DNA of 64,000 bases from the NCBI RefSeq assembly GCF_015234355.1, contig NZ_JADGMV010000008.1, positions 97,692 to 161,691 of the forward strand, written 5' to 3'. Source of the stretch: Psychrobacter sp. NG25 (GTDB lineage Bacteria > Pseudomonadota > Gammaproteobacteria > Pseudomonadales > Moraxellaceae). Position numbers and translations under genes: made by a program. The notes below the pieces were generated by a model, which saw nothing but the letters and a program-made list of their open reading frames with translations, was not told the DNA's origin and ran no database searches. Below, piece after piece: positions 16,357 through 25,463 of the stretch (positions within the stretch are counted from its first letter, which is position 1; each line of letters starts with the position of its first letter).

Positions 16357-17649
16357 GTGAAAACTAAACTAGAGTATCAGCCAGATATAACAGAAACTAA
16401 TAAGCTGATCTGTGAGAGGTACTGGCTACGTGAGAGCGACAAACGAAGTGGTTTTATATATACCTGTAGAGAGATAGGTCAAGAGTTTGATGTTAAGCAT
16501 CAGGATATACCTAGTATCGTTAAAATAAATGCTCATCTTGTCGTACTAGATTGTCAATGCATAGACTGCGGTACAACTAAGATTTGCTATACCCGTTCAC
16601 AGCTAATTCGATTGGATCTTATTAGATGGCGGTGTGATAATTGTTGGGAAGCGCTTCAAAAAAGAAGGGATCAAGAGTTCTTAGAGTATCGTCTTAAACA
16701 AGACCTTTTAGCAGAAGAGAGAAGACAGACTGCTCTAGAGCACATCAATCAGTGCAGAAGCATTCAATTGAGCATTATTCCTTCATTCACTGAGCTTAGC
16801 GATGTGGATAAGCTGTTACTTGCAGCGACTGTAGAGAGTATAGGAGCAGACAATTTAAGGAATACAGTATCTCTACGTGACAATTTATCATTACCTTTAT
16901 CACCGTTCTCTAAATTAGATGAAGAAATACTACATCACCTCTTTAAGCGAAATCTGCTTATACTAACTCCTGAAAATAGCTACGAATACGTAACTATCAA
17001 CGAAGAAAAAGAGCTAGAGATAGATTTCTATCAAGCGATCTTTGAGTTTGCTTATAGTATTGAGAATCTTACTGAAATATTGATAAACGCTAAATCTAAA
17101 AAAAATACCAGTGCTCTAGTAGCGGATAGTCAATTTAAGAGCTGGTGTGAAAAGGTACAGCTAGGAGAGTGTTTAAGCTATCTAATGACTAGGTCAAGAC
17201 TGAACGATCTAGCACCACCTATTGGCGACAAGCTAATTAGCATTCTCAGAGCATGTTTAGCTAAATGCTCTGTATCGACCATGCATTATATAATTTGGAA
17301 AGCTGTTGAAAATGCTGCTGCATACTTGCAAAAACCAGGTATTACTCGAAAACACGCTTCAAACTCTATCTCTGGTAATATAGAAAGAGTATTTGGTAAA
17401 ATATATAGTGGTAGTTGGAGTCACAATAGCTCTTATCGCGACTTTAGTCATCCTCAGTCTGCGATGGCCAAAATATTTTTTGATTATGTATTTGTAGTAG
17501 ATGATGGTGGTTTTCACTACACTATTGATGAGTTATTTAGTCCATATAGGTCCCAGAGAGCTTTAGAGCAAGTCAGTTATGCAGCTCTAGGAAATGCTAG
17601 AAGCACTAATTATTCAGTCACAATAGCTCTTGATATCAAACAATCATGA
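16357..17649 (+). CDS. Uncharacterised zinc-ribbon protein
   Basis: A 430-aa protein starting at GTG 16,357 behind GAGAGGT. I do not recognise the family. Residues 66-95 hold a likely zinc ribbon (CQCIDCGTTKIC, then CDNCW). A charged helix follows (residues 95-130). The C-terminal 150 residues contain a helical region and a motif HASNSISGNIERVFGKIYSG and DFSHPQSAMAKIF. It is regulated with the XRE gene by context. It could be an abortive-infection or nucleic-acid-binding protein, but nothing in the sequence proves that. Confidence 0.65.
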   Translation: MKTKLEYQPDITETNKLICERYWLRESDKRSGFIYTCREIGQEFDVKHQDIPSIVKINAHLVVLDCQCIDCGTTKICYTRSQLIRLDLIRWRCDNCWEALQKRRDQEFLEYRLKQDLLAEERRQTALEHINQCRSIQLSIIPSFTELSDVDKLLLAATVESIGADNLRNTVSLRDNLSLPLSPFSKLDEEILHHLFKRNLLILTPENSYEYVTINEEKELEIDFYQAIFEFAYSIENLTEILINAKSKKNTSALVADSQFKSWCEKVQLGECLSYLMTRSRLNDLAPPIGDKLISILRACLAKCSVSTMHYIIWKAVENAAAYLQKPGITRKHASNSISGNIERVFGKIYSGSWSHNSSYRDFSHPQSAMAKIFFDYVFVVDDGGFHYTIDELFSPYRSQRALEQVSYAALGNARSTNYSVTIALDIKQS

Positions 17650-17777
17650 TTTACCGATATCTAAATAGTTAATACCATTAAATCAGCCGAATAAGCCATA
17701 TTAGTGAGAGAAAAGTTATCTAGATAGAAGATTATACGGCTTTTTGAACAAGTTTATTGCTACTGATAGGAGCTAGC

Positions 17778-18026
17778 ATGGTGGATTCTAAATCTAAAAC
17801 ACCGATTATTGACGATCGTCCTATTCTTGTAAGTCAGAAAGAGATAGAAAAGAGACGTAGTATAACTGCGTCCACTTTGGCCAGTTTCGCAGTCGATAAC
17901 ATTCCTGTTAACCCAGATACTCAGCATATTTTTAAAGATTTTGAAGAAGGTAAAATTGCAACTAGTAAGGAAGTAAAAGCGCTACTACACGCTCATTATA
18001 CTAAGATAGCGCTTGAAGATAGTTAG
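17778..18026 (+). CDS. VbhA-like antitoxin, without a Fic toxin gene
   Basis: An 82-aa protein from the ATG at 17,778, with AGGAGC 5-10 bases upstream; the frame opens at 17,757. It resembles antitoxin VbhA-type proteins, which block Fic AMP-transferases by an inhibitory helix with the motif [S/T]xxxE[G/N]. Here the equivalent reads SFAVDN with Asp for Glu, followed by the typical FKDFEEGKIATSKEVKALL segment. No Fic gene (HPFxxGNG motif) is visible near it, so it seems orphaned. It might neutralise a toxin encoded elsewhere or be a relic. Confidence 0.6.
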   Translation: MVDSKSKTPIIDDRPILVSQKEIEKRRSITASTLASFAVDNIPVNPDTQHIFKDFEEGKIATSKEVKALLHAHYTKIALEDS

Positions 18027-18791
18027 CTCTTGTAGCTTGAGCCCGACGTTGCTACCTGACGTGGTTAAACTATTATAGTATCGCTTTTCAAAGCCAGTAT
18101 CGAAAGATGACACATAATTAATTGTGCTATTCAATCATATTTGTTAAATCATTTCACCTATGTAAAGATTACCAGACCAGCATTACTAACTCTCGTCCAG
18201 CTATCTCCGAAATAAAGAATAATTATCCTGCCCACAAACATAATAACTCTATAGCTAGTCAGCTTATTCGCTTAGTGAATAGATAAGCATTAAAACCTGA
18301 TATTACTGTGATGAACTACATCCTTGGGTCTGCTTCTATCTACACTCGCTTGCCTTAACACTACCATCATCATATCCGTGTTCATATGATTCGATATCTT
18401 GCAACTGACAATACTATGTGCAAAGGCATTAATGATAAACATGAATAGCAGAAAACTGCTTTTACTTCTATCTATCCGACATAAATAGAATCTACTGGGT
18501 TAGCGGATGGTACGATTGATCAAAAGTAACCATCAATAGATAGACGTAGCGAAGCGCACCATGTCCGCATTTAGAGCTTGGATAGGATGACATTAGAAAG
18601 GATATTTCTAAAGATGTGAAAGATATCTGAAAAACTTAATTATTATGATACCTAATTGATAGAACGATCATTATCTTTTGGATAAGTAAAAGTGATTTAT
18701 TCTGATAGGTGGTAATAATCACCGAAGTGATAGTTTTACTCTAGATGCCTACAGATAATATAGCGATGTACACTATTAGAATAAGAGGTTT
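18027..18791. other. Gene-free right end of the island
   Basis: About 765 bp with no open frame of note on either strand. It contains a short direct repeat AAGTGAT (18,690-18,696 and 18,725-18,731) flanking an inverted ATCAC near the junction, which could be recombinase-binding sequence, but this is weak. It may hold non-coding RNA or decayed cargo. Confidence 0.4.
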
Positions 18792-19217
18792 CTAGCATGT
18801 CAACCTATAAAGAGATGTGTGGACTTCATGCAATGCACTAGCAAAAAAACCATGAGCAAATTCAATTCTTGCGGGTTCATTGTTTTGGGCAGGAAAGTAT
18901 TCGGGTTCACCTTCACTACGTACCAATATGACCTTTTGATCAGCAAATAAAGCATTGAATAATTGAATGAGCCAGTCGGTAGCTACTCGCTCATTATTAT
19001 CAGCTAATTGTTGGTCGTTATCGTCAGTTTCGGTAGTAGCTAGGCCTTGCCATTCATTTCTCAGGTGCTCTAACACTCTATTCTTCTCAAAATTTGATGA
19101 ATCGGTAGAAGTAGAGTTCATATCACTGGCCAACTCAGTAAGACATTTCAGTAGTATTTTTGCTTTAGAGGATGAGAGTAAGTTAGCAAAGTCAATTTTA
19201 TTGTTAAACGAATTCAT
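18792..19217 (-). pseudogene. epmC: Native epmC, 5' fragment cut by the island
   Basis: The first 132 codons of EF-P hydroxylase, ending in FAHGFFASALHEV, which is the start of the HExxH iron-binding motif (His130, Glu131). The frame then runs into nine unrelated codons and a stop at 18,792. The 3' half, with the second metal-binding His and the conserved GYWY and VExKPQ blocks, is missing from this side. The truncated protein cannot be active. The 3' fragment should lie at the far left end of the island, outside the window or fused as discussed for the left copy. It is divergent from yceD. Confidence 0.85.
18825..18830. other. Island right junction / putative recombination core
   Basis: TTCATG on the plus strand (the His-Glu codons of native epmC) is the last sequence clearly of the native gene. 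The same six bases occur at the equivalent place in the left epmC copy (566-571). Six-base cores are known for Tn554-type recombination, so this may be the crossover point; coding conservation alone could also explain it. Confidence 0.4.
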
Positions 19218-19402
19218 AAGTGAAATACTGGTCAGATAAGTGGTAAAAATGAAAACTATCACCTTAGTACAAAGGCGAAGAACAGGTCATGTTAAATCGT
19301 GCCAATATCAAAAATATTAACATACTAGCGCTAGCGTCATTCAATGCTTTCCGTTAGTATGGCAGGCAATATTATACACCGTTTTGATGAATGAGGCCGC
19401 GC

Positions 19403-19996
19403 ATGTCAAGCACTCCAGAAAGTAAACCGTCAGCAATGCATACTGATAATAAAAAAGTGCCACTATCTACCAGCATGCCCGAGTCTATTTCCTTAGATAA
19501 GTGGGCAGACACTGGCTATGAATGGTCAGGAGAAGTAGAGCCAAGTGCTTTTAAACGTCTGGCGCTTATCTTAGCTACCGAACATGAGCAAGAAGAAATA
19601 CAGCTGAGTGCTAGCTTATATCGCCGTAATAATGTCTTACATTTGGCATTTACATTGACTGGTCAGGTTTGGCTAACTTGTCAGCGCTGTTTGCAGCCAG
19701 TGGCTATCGATTTGTCTGATGACTTTAATATTGCTTTGCTCGAAAAAGAGAGCCAAGTGCGCTTAGTGAATGAAGAGCAAGATTATTTGTTGCTTGAAGA
19801 AATCATTACAGAGCAATCACCAGAGAAGCTATTGCCATTCAAAAAATTGGTTGAAGACGAGATATTACTCAAGACGCCAATGTCACCAAAGCATGATGAC
19901 TGTGAGATGACGGTAGAGCAATTTGGTGAGATTCCAGAAGAAGAAGAAGCAGAAAATCCTTTTGCCGCTTTAGCCTCGCTAAAAGGCAAGTTGTAG
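19403..19996 (+). CDS. yceD: YceD/DUF177 family protein
   Basis: A 197-aa acidic protein linked to 23S rRNA accumulation, in the usual position upstream of rpmF. The conserved core WLTCQRCLQPVAIDL (a CxxC motif in the first half) and the acidic C-terminal end with DDCEM and NPFAALASLKG are visible. The ATG at 19,403 is preferred over 19,391 because GAGG lies 6 bases upstream. First gene of the rpmF-fab cluster and divergent from the broken epmC. Confidence 0.9.
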   Translation: MSSTPESKPSAMHTDNKKVPLSTSMPESISLDKWADTGYEWSGEVEPSAFKRLALILATEHEQEEIQLSASLYRRNNVLHLAFTLTGQVWLTCQRCLQPVAIDLSDDFNIALLEKESQVRLVNEEQDYLLLEEIITEQSPEKLLPFKKLVEDEILLKTPMSPKHDDCEMTVEQFGEIPEEEEAENPFAALASLKGKL

Positions 19997-20087
19997 TTTC
20001 ATTAAAAGCAATTCACATATAAATGTACTACTTAATGAATTTGTGATACCTTTCATCAGCTTTCTACAGAAGAGTGAGATGCAGGGC

Positions 20088-20116
20088 TTTATTAATCCAT
20101 TAAACATGCGTATAAT
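20088..20116 (+). promoter_or_regulatory. Candidate promoter upstream of rpmF
   Basis: TTTATT and a perfect TATAAT (20,111-20,116) separated by 17 bases, within the 336-bp gap between yceD and rpmF. The -35 box is weak. Confidence 0.4.
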
Positions 20117-20332
20117 GTCCGGTTTATTGCATTCTAGCAACAAGTTGCTTGCTGATAGAAGCTGACTATGCAAATTTACTATAGATTTTAGACGTAGTTA
20201 GCATTTTATGTGAGTGGCAATCTATTTAACTAATGATGCGTAAGACTTAGGTTGTTGTGATTATATGGCCTCTGTCAGTATCGATTAAAGCTGAATTTCA
20301 AGCTTATCCCTTTTAAGTATAGGAGCTATATC

Positions 20333-20515
20333 ATGGCTGTTCAAAAAAGTCGTAAAAGCCGTTCTCGTCGTGACATGCGCCGTTCACACCATCGTATGGA
20401 AGTGGCTGAGCTGAGCATCGATGCTACTACTGGTGAAAAACATCGTCGTCATCACATGACTAAAGATGGTTTTTACCGTGGTCGCCAGTTGTTCAAGGTA
20501 AGTCAAGACGCCTAA
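20333..20515 (+). CDS. rpmF: 50S ribosomal protein L32
   Basis: A 60-aa basic protein starting [20 protein letters not shown], the characteristic L32 N terminus, with the family length. A TAGGAGC ribosome binding site lies 7 bases before the ATG. It follows yceD as in most proteobacteria, but plsX and fabH, which follow in enterobacteria, are absent; the next gene is fabD. Confidence 0.97.
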   Translation: MAVQKSRKSRSRRDMRRSHHRMEVAELSIDATTGEKHRRHHMTKDGFYRGRQLFKVSQDA

Positions 20516-20607
20516 GTTGTTTGTTAGCTAATGCAAGAGTAGTGATAGTACTGGTGACTATGATTGCTTTTGCATAGCCGTATCAAGCAATGAGTTTTGA
20601 GCTAAAG

Positions 20608-20664
20608 AAAGCCAAGTTATTTCGCTATCATATATTATGTGGCTAGATAACTTGGCTTTTTGCT
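20608..20664 (+). terminator. Rho-independent terminator after rpmF
   Basis: A 13-bp perfect stem (AAAGCCAAGTTAT, 20,608-20,620, pairing with 20,647-20,659) with a 26-base loop, followed by a T-rich run. It ends the yceD-rpmF transcript before fabD. The rest of the 409-bp gap holds no gene. Confidence 0.8.
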
Positions 20665-20930
20665 ATGGTTTTTTAAAATAAACATTTTATTTTTAGCCTT
20701 TAGCAAATATGAAAGTGAACTGATACAATCTATCATTACAATCTTAGCGATATTTTCTGCTGCACCGGTTTAGGTGGCACTCGCTATGATAATAGAGCCT
20801 GTCAGTGTATAGTTCACTAACAGTTAGTTTTTCACAAAATAACGAACGCAACGGCTCTGTGTCGTACCTAATAATATAACAAATCCCATTATTTTTAGGG
20901 ATGTTTCCAATTGAATAAGGAATATTGGTT

Positions 20931-21899
20931 ATGGCCTCTGTACCCGATATGGCAAAAAAGCAGCCTTCGCGGATCGCGGTAATTTTTCCTGGTCAAGGAT
21001 CACAAGTCGTTGGTATGACGAGTGAGCTTGCTGAAACCTATCCAGAGATTCGTGATACTTTCGCTGAAGCAAGTGACGCACTTGGTGAAGACTTATGGGC
21101 AATCTGTCAGGATGAAGAAAAACTCAATCAAACCCACTATACTCAGCCAGCATTACTGACTGCTAGCATAGCTATCTGGCGAATCTTGAAACAGAAAGTA
21201 GTCACAGCACCTTGTTACTTAGCAGGGCACTCTCTAGGTGAGTATAGCGCGCTCTGTGCAGCTGATGTGATATCGCTTGCTGATGCAGTAAGACTGGTTC
21301 ATAAACGTGGTCAGTTGATGCAAGAGGCTGTTGTAGGCATTGATACAGCGATGGCAGCAGTATTAGGTCTTGAAGACAATCGGGTCGAAAATTTATGTGA
21401 GCAAGCGACTGAACATGTTGATGGCGCGATTGTTGGTGCAGCCAATTTTAATAGCCCAGGCCAAGTCGTTATCTCAGGCAATGCCGATGGCGTTAATGCT
21501 GTTATTGATAAAGTAAAAAATACCGGTAAGAAATCTGTTCCGCTAAAGGTGAGCGTACCTTCACATTGTGCGCTGATGGAACCAGCGAGTAGTGCTTTGG
21601 CTGAAATATTGGCAGACATCAAATTTGAGCAAGCCACGATTCCTGTTATTCAAAATCGTCATGCACGTGTCGAAACCAGTGCGTTGGGTATCAAGCAAGC
21701 ATTGACTGAACAGTTAAGCCAACCTGTATTATGGTCAAAAACCATGCAAGAGCTGGCTGACAAACAAATTAATATTTTAATCGAATGTGGCAGTGGTAAT
21801 GTATTGAGTAATTTGGCGAAGCGTCAAGCCCAGCCAATTACCAGCTATCCTACTGACAAACCTGCCCGCCTTGAGAAATTAATGGAGTTATTATCATGA
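20931..21899 (+). CDS. fabD: Malonyl-CoA:ACP transacylase
   Basis: Transfers malonyl from CoA to acyl carrier protein for fatty acid elongation. The 322-aa protein shows IAVIFPGQGSQVVGM at the start, the catalytic Ser in AGHSLGEYSAL, the Arg/His region KRGQLMQ and SVPSHCALM, and a C-terminal GNVLSNLAKR. The ATG at 20,931 follows AAGGAA by 10 bases; a TTG at 20,925 is the alternative. Its stop overlaps the fabG start by ATGA. Confidence 0.97.
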   Translation: MASVPDMAKKQPSRIAVIFPGQGSQVVGMTSELAETYPEIRDTFAEASDALGEDLWAICQDEEKLNQTHYTQPALLTASIAIWRILKQKVVTAPCYLAGHSLGEYSALCAADVISLADAVRLVHKRGQLMQEAVVGIDTAMAAVLGLEDNRVENLCEQATEHVDGAIVGAANFNSPGQVVISGNADGVNAVIDKVKNTGKKSVPLKVSVPSHCALMEPASSALAEILADIKFEQATIPVIQNRHARVETSALGIKQALTEQLSQPVLWSKTMQELADKQINILIECGSGNVLSNLAKRQAQPITSYPTDKPARLEKLMELLS

Positions 21900-22624
21900 G
21901 CCGTACGATTACATTAGTAACAGGAGCGAGCCGTGGCATTGGTAAAGCCGTTGCTAAACGTTTTGCCAAAGAAGGGCATTTTGTCATTGGTACAGCGACG
22001 ACTGAAAAAGGCGCTGAGCTTATCGATGACTATCTTCATGATAGTGGTGGTATAGGCCGAGTTTTAGATGTACGTGATACGGCGCAAGTTGATAAGCTGT
22101 TTGAAGAGATTGAAAGCGTTTATGGTGCGGTACAGGTGCTAGTCAATAATGCCGGTATCACTCAAGATGGTTTGCTAATGCGCATGAAAGATGATGACTG
22201 GAGTAATGTCATTGACACCAATCTAACGTCAGTATATCGCATGAGCAAACGCGCTGTACGCGGTATGATGAAAGCACGCCGTGGCCGCATCATCAATATT
22301 ACCTCTGTAGTCGCGCAAATGGGCAATGCAGGCCAATCTAACTACGCTGCAACCAAAGCAGGCGTAGAAGGGTTTAGCCGTACCCTAGCACGTGAAATTG
22401 GCTCACGCCAAGTAACTATCAACTGTGTCGCTCCGGGTTTGATTGAAACAGACATGACGGATGAGCTTGATGAGCGTCTGCTAAACTCGATGTTAGATGC
22501 TGTCCCTATTAGCCGTTTAGGTCAGCCAGAAGACATTGCAGCAGCAGTGCATTTCTTGGCCAGCGATGAGGCCAGCTATATCACAGGCGCTGTTATTCCT
22601 GTCAATGGCGGCATGTATATGTAA
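21896..22624 (+). CDS. fabG: 3-oxoacyl-ACP reductase
   Basis: NADPH-dependent reductase of the fatty acid cycle. The 242-aa short-chain dehydrogenase shows TGASRGIGKAVA (cofactor loop, near residue 8), NNAGIT (residues 81-86), the catalytic Ser in NITSVVAQMG and YAATKAG with Tyr and Lys (about residue 150), and PVNGGMYM at the end. Coupled to fabD by a 4-base overlap. Confidence 0.97.
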   Translation: MSRTITLVTGASRGIGKAVAKRFAKEGHFVIGTATTEKGAELIDDYLHDSGGIGRVLDVRDTAQVDKLFEEIESVYGAVQVLVNNAGITQDGLLMRMKDDDWSNVIDTNLTSVYRMSKRAVRGMMKARRGRIINITSVVAQMGNAGQSNYAATKAGVEGFSRTLAREIGSRQVTINCVAPGLIETDMTDELDERLLNSMLDAVPISRLGQPEDIAAAVHFLASDEASYITGAVIPVNGGMYM

Positions 22625-22691
22625 GTGACGCACAAGTGTTACATAGTGATAATAAAAAACTGTGTGAACGAGTGTAAACTATAATAAAGAG

Positions 22692-22700
22692 TGCTATAAT
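22692..22700 (+). promoter_or_regulatory. Extended -10 promoter upstream of acpP
   Basis: TGC followed directly by TATAAT, an extended -10 element about 194 bases before the acpP start. No good -35 is seen. It would give acpP its own promoter, consistent with the high need for ACP. Confidence 0.5.
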
Positions 22701-22893
22701 GACGGACACTTTTAGGCCAAAGCACTGTATGATAGCAGAGCTTTACCAGACATTAGTCAAAACGTATAATCCGTTATAAAGCATTCAGATAGCGATACTA
22801 ATCTGAAAGTCTCACTTATATACAATGCTGTAGAATCTAATAATAGAACTATAGTAGTTTGTCAAAATAATAGATCAAAAAGGAGAAATCTAC

Positions 22894-23130
22894 ATGAGTA
22901 ATGATACCGAGCTAAGAGTTAAAGCTGCAGTAGCTGAGCAATTGGGTATGAACGTTGAAGAAATCAGCAACGACGCTTCATTTATGGAAGACTTAGGTGC
23001 AGATTCATTGGATCTAGTTGAATTGGTTATGTCATTCGAAAGCGATTTTGGCATCACTATTCCTGATGAAGATTCAGCAGAGCTAACGACTGTTCAAAAA
23101 GCAATTGATTACGTACAAGCACAGCTATAA
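22894..23130 (+). CDS. acpP: Acyl carrier protein
   Basis: A 78-aa acidic carrier. The phosphopantetheine attachment Ser is in [15 protein letters not shown], and the flanking helices (DASFMEDL and [19 protein letters not shown]) are typical. AAGGAG lies 8 bases before the ATG. It follows fabG; fabF is not in the window after it. Confidence 0.98.
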   Translation: MSNDTELRVKAAVAEQLGMNVEEISNDASFMEDLGADSLDLVELVMSFESDFGITIPDEDSAELTTVQKAIDYVQAQL

Positions 23131-23160
23131 TTCTATATTAGCTTAGCAAGTTTTGTATTG

Positions 23161-23191
23161 CCGTTTATCTTAATTGATAAGCGGTTTTTTT
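23161..23191 (+). terminator. Rho-independent terminator after acpP
   Basis: Stem CCGTTTATC with GATAAGCGG (one G-U pair), 6-base loop, then seven T. Confidence 0.85.
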
Positions 23192-23420
23192 ATGTCTTGC
23201 AAAATGAGCTTTCCATATGAGTGAATCGTATTTATTAACATAAGCTACGTCAATTCAACATTATTCAACATACTATTACTAGCCAGTTCAACTACCTTTG
23301 TCTATACTCATCTTGGTAAGCAGTAATAAAGTATGACGAAATTCAGGTGTTTACCTCACTATCTGATTTTATGCGTCATCGAAAATAATGATTAATAATA
23401 ATATTTTAAGGAGCAATTAT

Positions 23421-23930
23421 ATGGGTATGTTCAGTTTTGCAAAAGACATCGGTGATAAGATATTCAATCGTGATGAAGCCGAGCATGATGCTAAATCAGA
23501 AACCAAAGCAGATGCTAATACGCCAGTACAGAGTAGTGAGACTTCAGCACAGTCAGTCGCTAATATCTTGCTTCGTCGTGTTCAGCAGCAAAATCTAAAT
23601 ATCAGCGATCTAAAGATTAAATATAATGGCTCAACGGATACTGCTGAGATCAGTGGTAAAGCCAAAACACAAGCAGATCGCGAAAAAGCAATCATCGCAA
23701 TTGGTAACGTACAGAACGTTGCAAAAGTCATCGATAATATTGATATCGAAGAAGATGCTCCTGAGTCAACCATGTATACGGTTAAGTCTGGCGATAACTT
23801 ATCTAAGATTGCCAAAGATGTTTATGGTTCAGCAAGTGACTACATGAAGATTTTTGAAGCGAACAAACCAATGCTTTCTGACCCTGATAAAATTTATCCA
23901 GGCCAAGTATTACGTATACCTAAGCCATAA
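23421..23930 (+). CDS. kbp: BON-LysM protein, potassium-binding Kbp family
   Basis: A 169-aa protein starting at the ATG at 23,421 (AAGGAG 7 bases upstream; the frame opens at 23,388). A BON domain spans about residues 45-110 (ANILLRRVQQQNLNIS ... VAKVIDN) and a LysM domain is at the C terminus (MYTVKSGDNLSKIAKDVYG ... DPDKIYPGQVLRIPK). The order and length match the cytoplasmic E. coli Kbp (YgaU), which binds potassium. No signal peptide is seen. Confidence 0.85.
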   Translation: MGMFSFAKDIGDKIFNRDEAEHDAKSETKADANTPVQSSETSAQSVANILLRRVQQQNLNISDLKIKYNGSTDTAEISGKAKTQADREKAIIAIGNVQNVAKVIDNIDIEEDAPESTMYTVKSGDNLSKIAKDVYGSASDYMKIFEANKPMLSDPDKIYPGQVLRIPKP

Positions 23931-23965
23931 TATTAGCAATGAATAGTACAAAAATATGCGCTAAC

Positions 23966-23999
23966 AAAAATGCCTCTTATAAATAAGAGGCATTTTTTT
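23966..23999. terminator. Bidirectional terminator between kbp and queG
   Basis: A 15-bp perfect stem (AAAAATGCCTCTTAT and complement) with a 2-base loop. A-run and T-run on the two sides let it serve both convergent genes. Confidence 0.85.
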
Positions 24000-24017
24000 G
24001 TTTAGACAAATATAAGC

Positions 24018-25256
24018 CTAAGACTTAATAGCCTTTAATTTACCTTGCTGCTCAGTTATTGCCCAAAGGATATGCTCATCTAATATCTCATTGTGTACAC
24101 CCAGTTTTGACTGTAATTGAGTAATAGTATCTGTACTTGCATTGGCATTTCCAAGTCCAATAGCGATATTGCGTAAAAAGCTAACATAACCTGTGCGTCT
24201 GAGTGGGCTGCCTTCCGTCTTTTTCATAAAGTCGGCTTCTTGCCAATGCCATAGTTCAAGTAGGCTACTACTATCAAGTTTATGCCGTGGTGCGAAATCT
24301 TCTACAGGAGTGATATTGGCGTATCGATTCCAAGGACAGATAAGCTGACAGTCATCACAACCAAAGACGCGATTACCAATCGCCCGGCGGTACTTGGTAT
24401 CAATGCTACCTTTATGCTCGATAGTGAGGTAGGAGATGCAGGCCGAAGCGTTGAGCTCATAGGGTGCAACAATCGCTTGAGTAGGACAAATATCAATGCA
24501 AGCGCTACAGCTGCCACAATGTTCTTTGATAGGTTTGTCATCTGGCAACTCAAGGCTAATAAATAGCTCGCCCAACACAAAAAATGAGCCTGCTTGTTTA
24601 TTAATAAGTAGCGTGTGCTTACCTGTCCAGCCAAGGCCAGCAGCATCAGCGATAGGGCGCTCAAAGATAGGGGCAGAGTCGCTAAATGGCCGAAAGATAA
24701 AATCTCGCTCTGACCCAATATTGAGATGTTGCCATTCAGGAAGCATTGTTTCTATTTTTAATGCCAATTGCTTTAAACGACTACGCATTGTCTTGTGATA
24801 ATCACGCCCTCTGGCATAACGCGCAATGATACCTTGGTTGGGGATGTCATTGTCAGTGACAGCACGAGATTTCGGTGCTTGAGTCAGGTAATCCATGCGA
24901 ACGCTGATGATAGTCCTTGCACCATCGACCAATTGCTCAGGGTTCGCCCGTAGCTCATGATTGCTGTGCATAAACTGTAGCTGTCCCTCGTAACCTTTCT
25001 CTAGCCATTGCTGCAGTTGTACAATTTGTTTAGCAAACAAAGGATGGTGCACGGATAGAAAGCCGCAGTCAGCAAACCCTAGCGCCTGTGCTTGAGTCTT
25101 GATCCATTGTTTGACGTCTGTTGTGGTAGAAAATGTTGATGTGTTATTGAGTGCAATCTTGTTTGCGACTGCATCATCAATTGCAGCGGCTCGCTGTTGG
25201 CCAGCTACTTGTTTAATAGAAGATATTGGTAGGCTTGGTGTAGATGAGTTGTTCAT
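24018..25256 (-). CDS. queG: Epoxyqueuosine reductase
   Basis: Catalyses the last step of queuosine synthesis in tRNA, using cobalamin and two 4Fe-4S clusters. The 412-aa protein has the family start KTQAQALGFADCGF after an unusual 50-residue N-terminal extension, a RYARGRDYHK motif, and two cluster motifs, CGSCSACIDICPTQAI and CDDCQLICPWN. An FLRNIAIGLGNA repeat-like end is also typical. The long N terminus could be an artefact of start choice, but no better start is seen. It is divergent from nnr, as in E. coli. Confidence 0.95.
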   Translation of the reverse strand: MNNSSTPSLPISSIKQVAGQQRAAAIDDAVANKIALNNTSTFSTTTDVKQWIKTQAQALGFADCGFLSVHHPLFAKQIVQLQQWLEKGYEGQLQFMHSNHELRANPEQLVDGARTIISVRMDYLTQAPKSRAVTDNDIPNQGIIARYARGRDYHKTMRSRLKQLALKIETMLPEWQHLNIGSERDFIFRPFSDSAPIFERPIADAAGLGWTGKHTLLINKQAGSFFVLGELFISLELPDDKPIKEHCGSCSACIDICPTQAIVAPYELNASACISYLTIEHKGSIDTKYRRAIGNRVFGCDDCQLICPWNRYANITPVEDFAPRHKLDSSSLLELWHWQEADFMKKTEGSPLRRTGYVSFLRNIAIGLGNANASTDTITQLQSKLGVHNEILDEHILWAITEQQGKLKAIKS

Positions 25257-25463
25257 GTGTAATAGTAAGCGTTAATGTGAATACCGTTATGATAAGCGAG
25301 TGAGCCAATAGCGCAAGCATAAAAGAAAATAAATTCGCATTCATATTGATACACAAGTCAAAGTTGGCTTTTGCTAAGCTAGGATGTGTCCTCATATCAA
25401 TGAGGAATCATCAGGCTTCAGAATAATATCAAACAATCTAATAAAAACAGTTGAGGGCAAATC

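Larger units (their letters stand above)
1..18824. mobile_element. Genomic island inserted in epmC (GInt-like, left end outside window)
   Basis: This block is more AT-rich than the genome to its right and carries a recombinase operon, conflict-type cargo and orphan regulators. The right boundary is visible: native epmC reading from 19,217 leftwards is cut just after the His-Glu codons of its metal-binding motif (18,825-18,830), then continues for nine unrelated codons. The left boundary is not resolved. Either the island runs past position 1 with its own complete epmC copy, or it ends inside the epmC open frame near 566-571, where the same six bases TTCATG occur. The uniform divergence of the left epmC copy favours the first reading. 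The three-recombinase-plus-small-protein operon is the defining module of GInt islands; the family assignment is from memory of gene order and sizes. Confidence 0.75.

Noticed and set aside
18027..18824. tRNA gene or tRNA fragment as the island attachment site
   Set aside because: No tRNA-like sequence is seen at the right junction; the junction is in epmC coding sequence.
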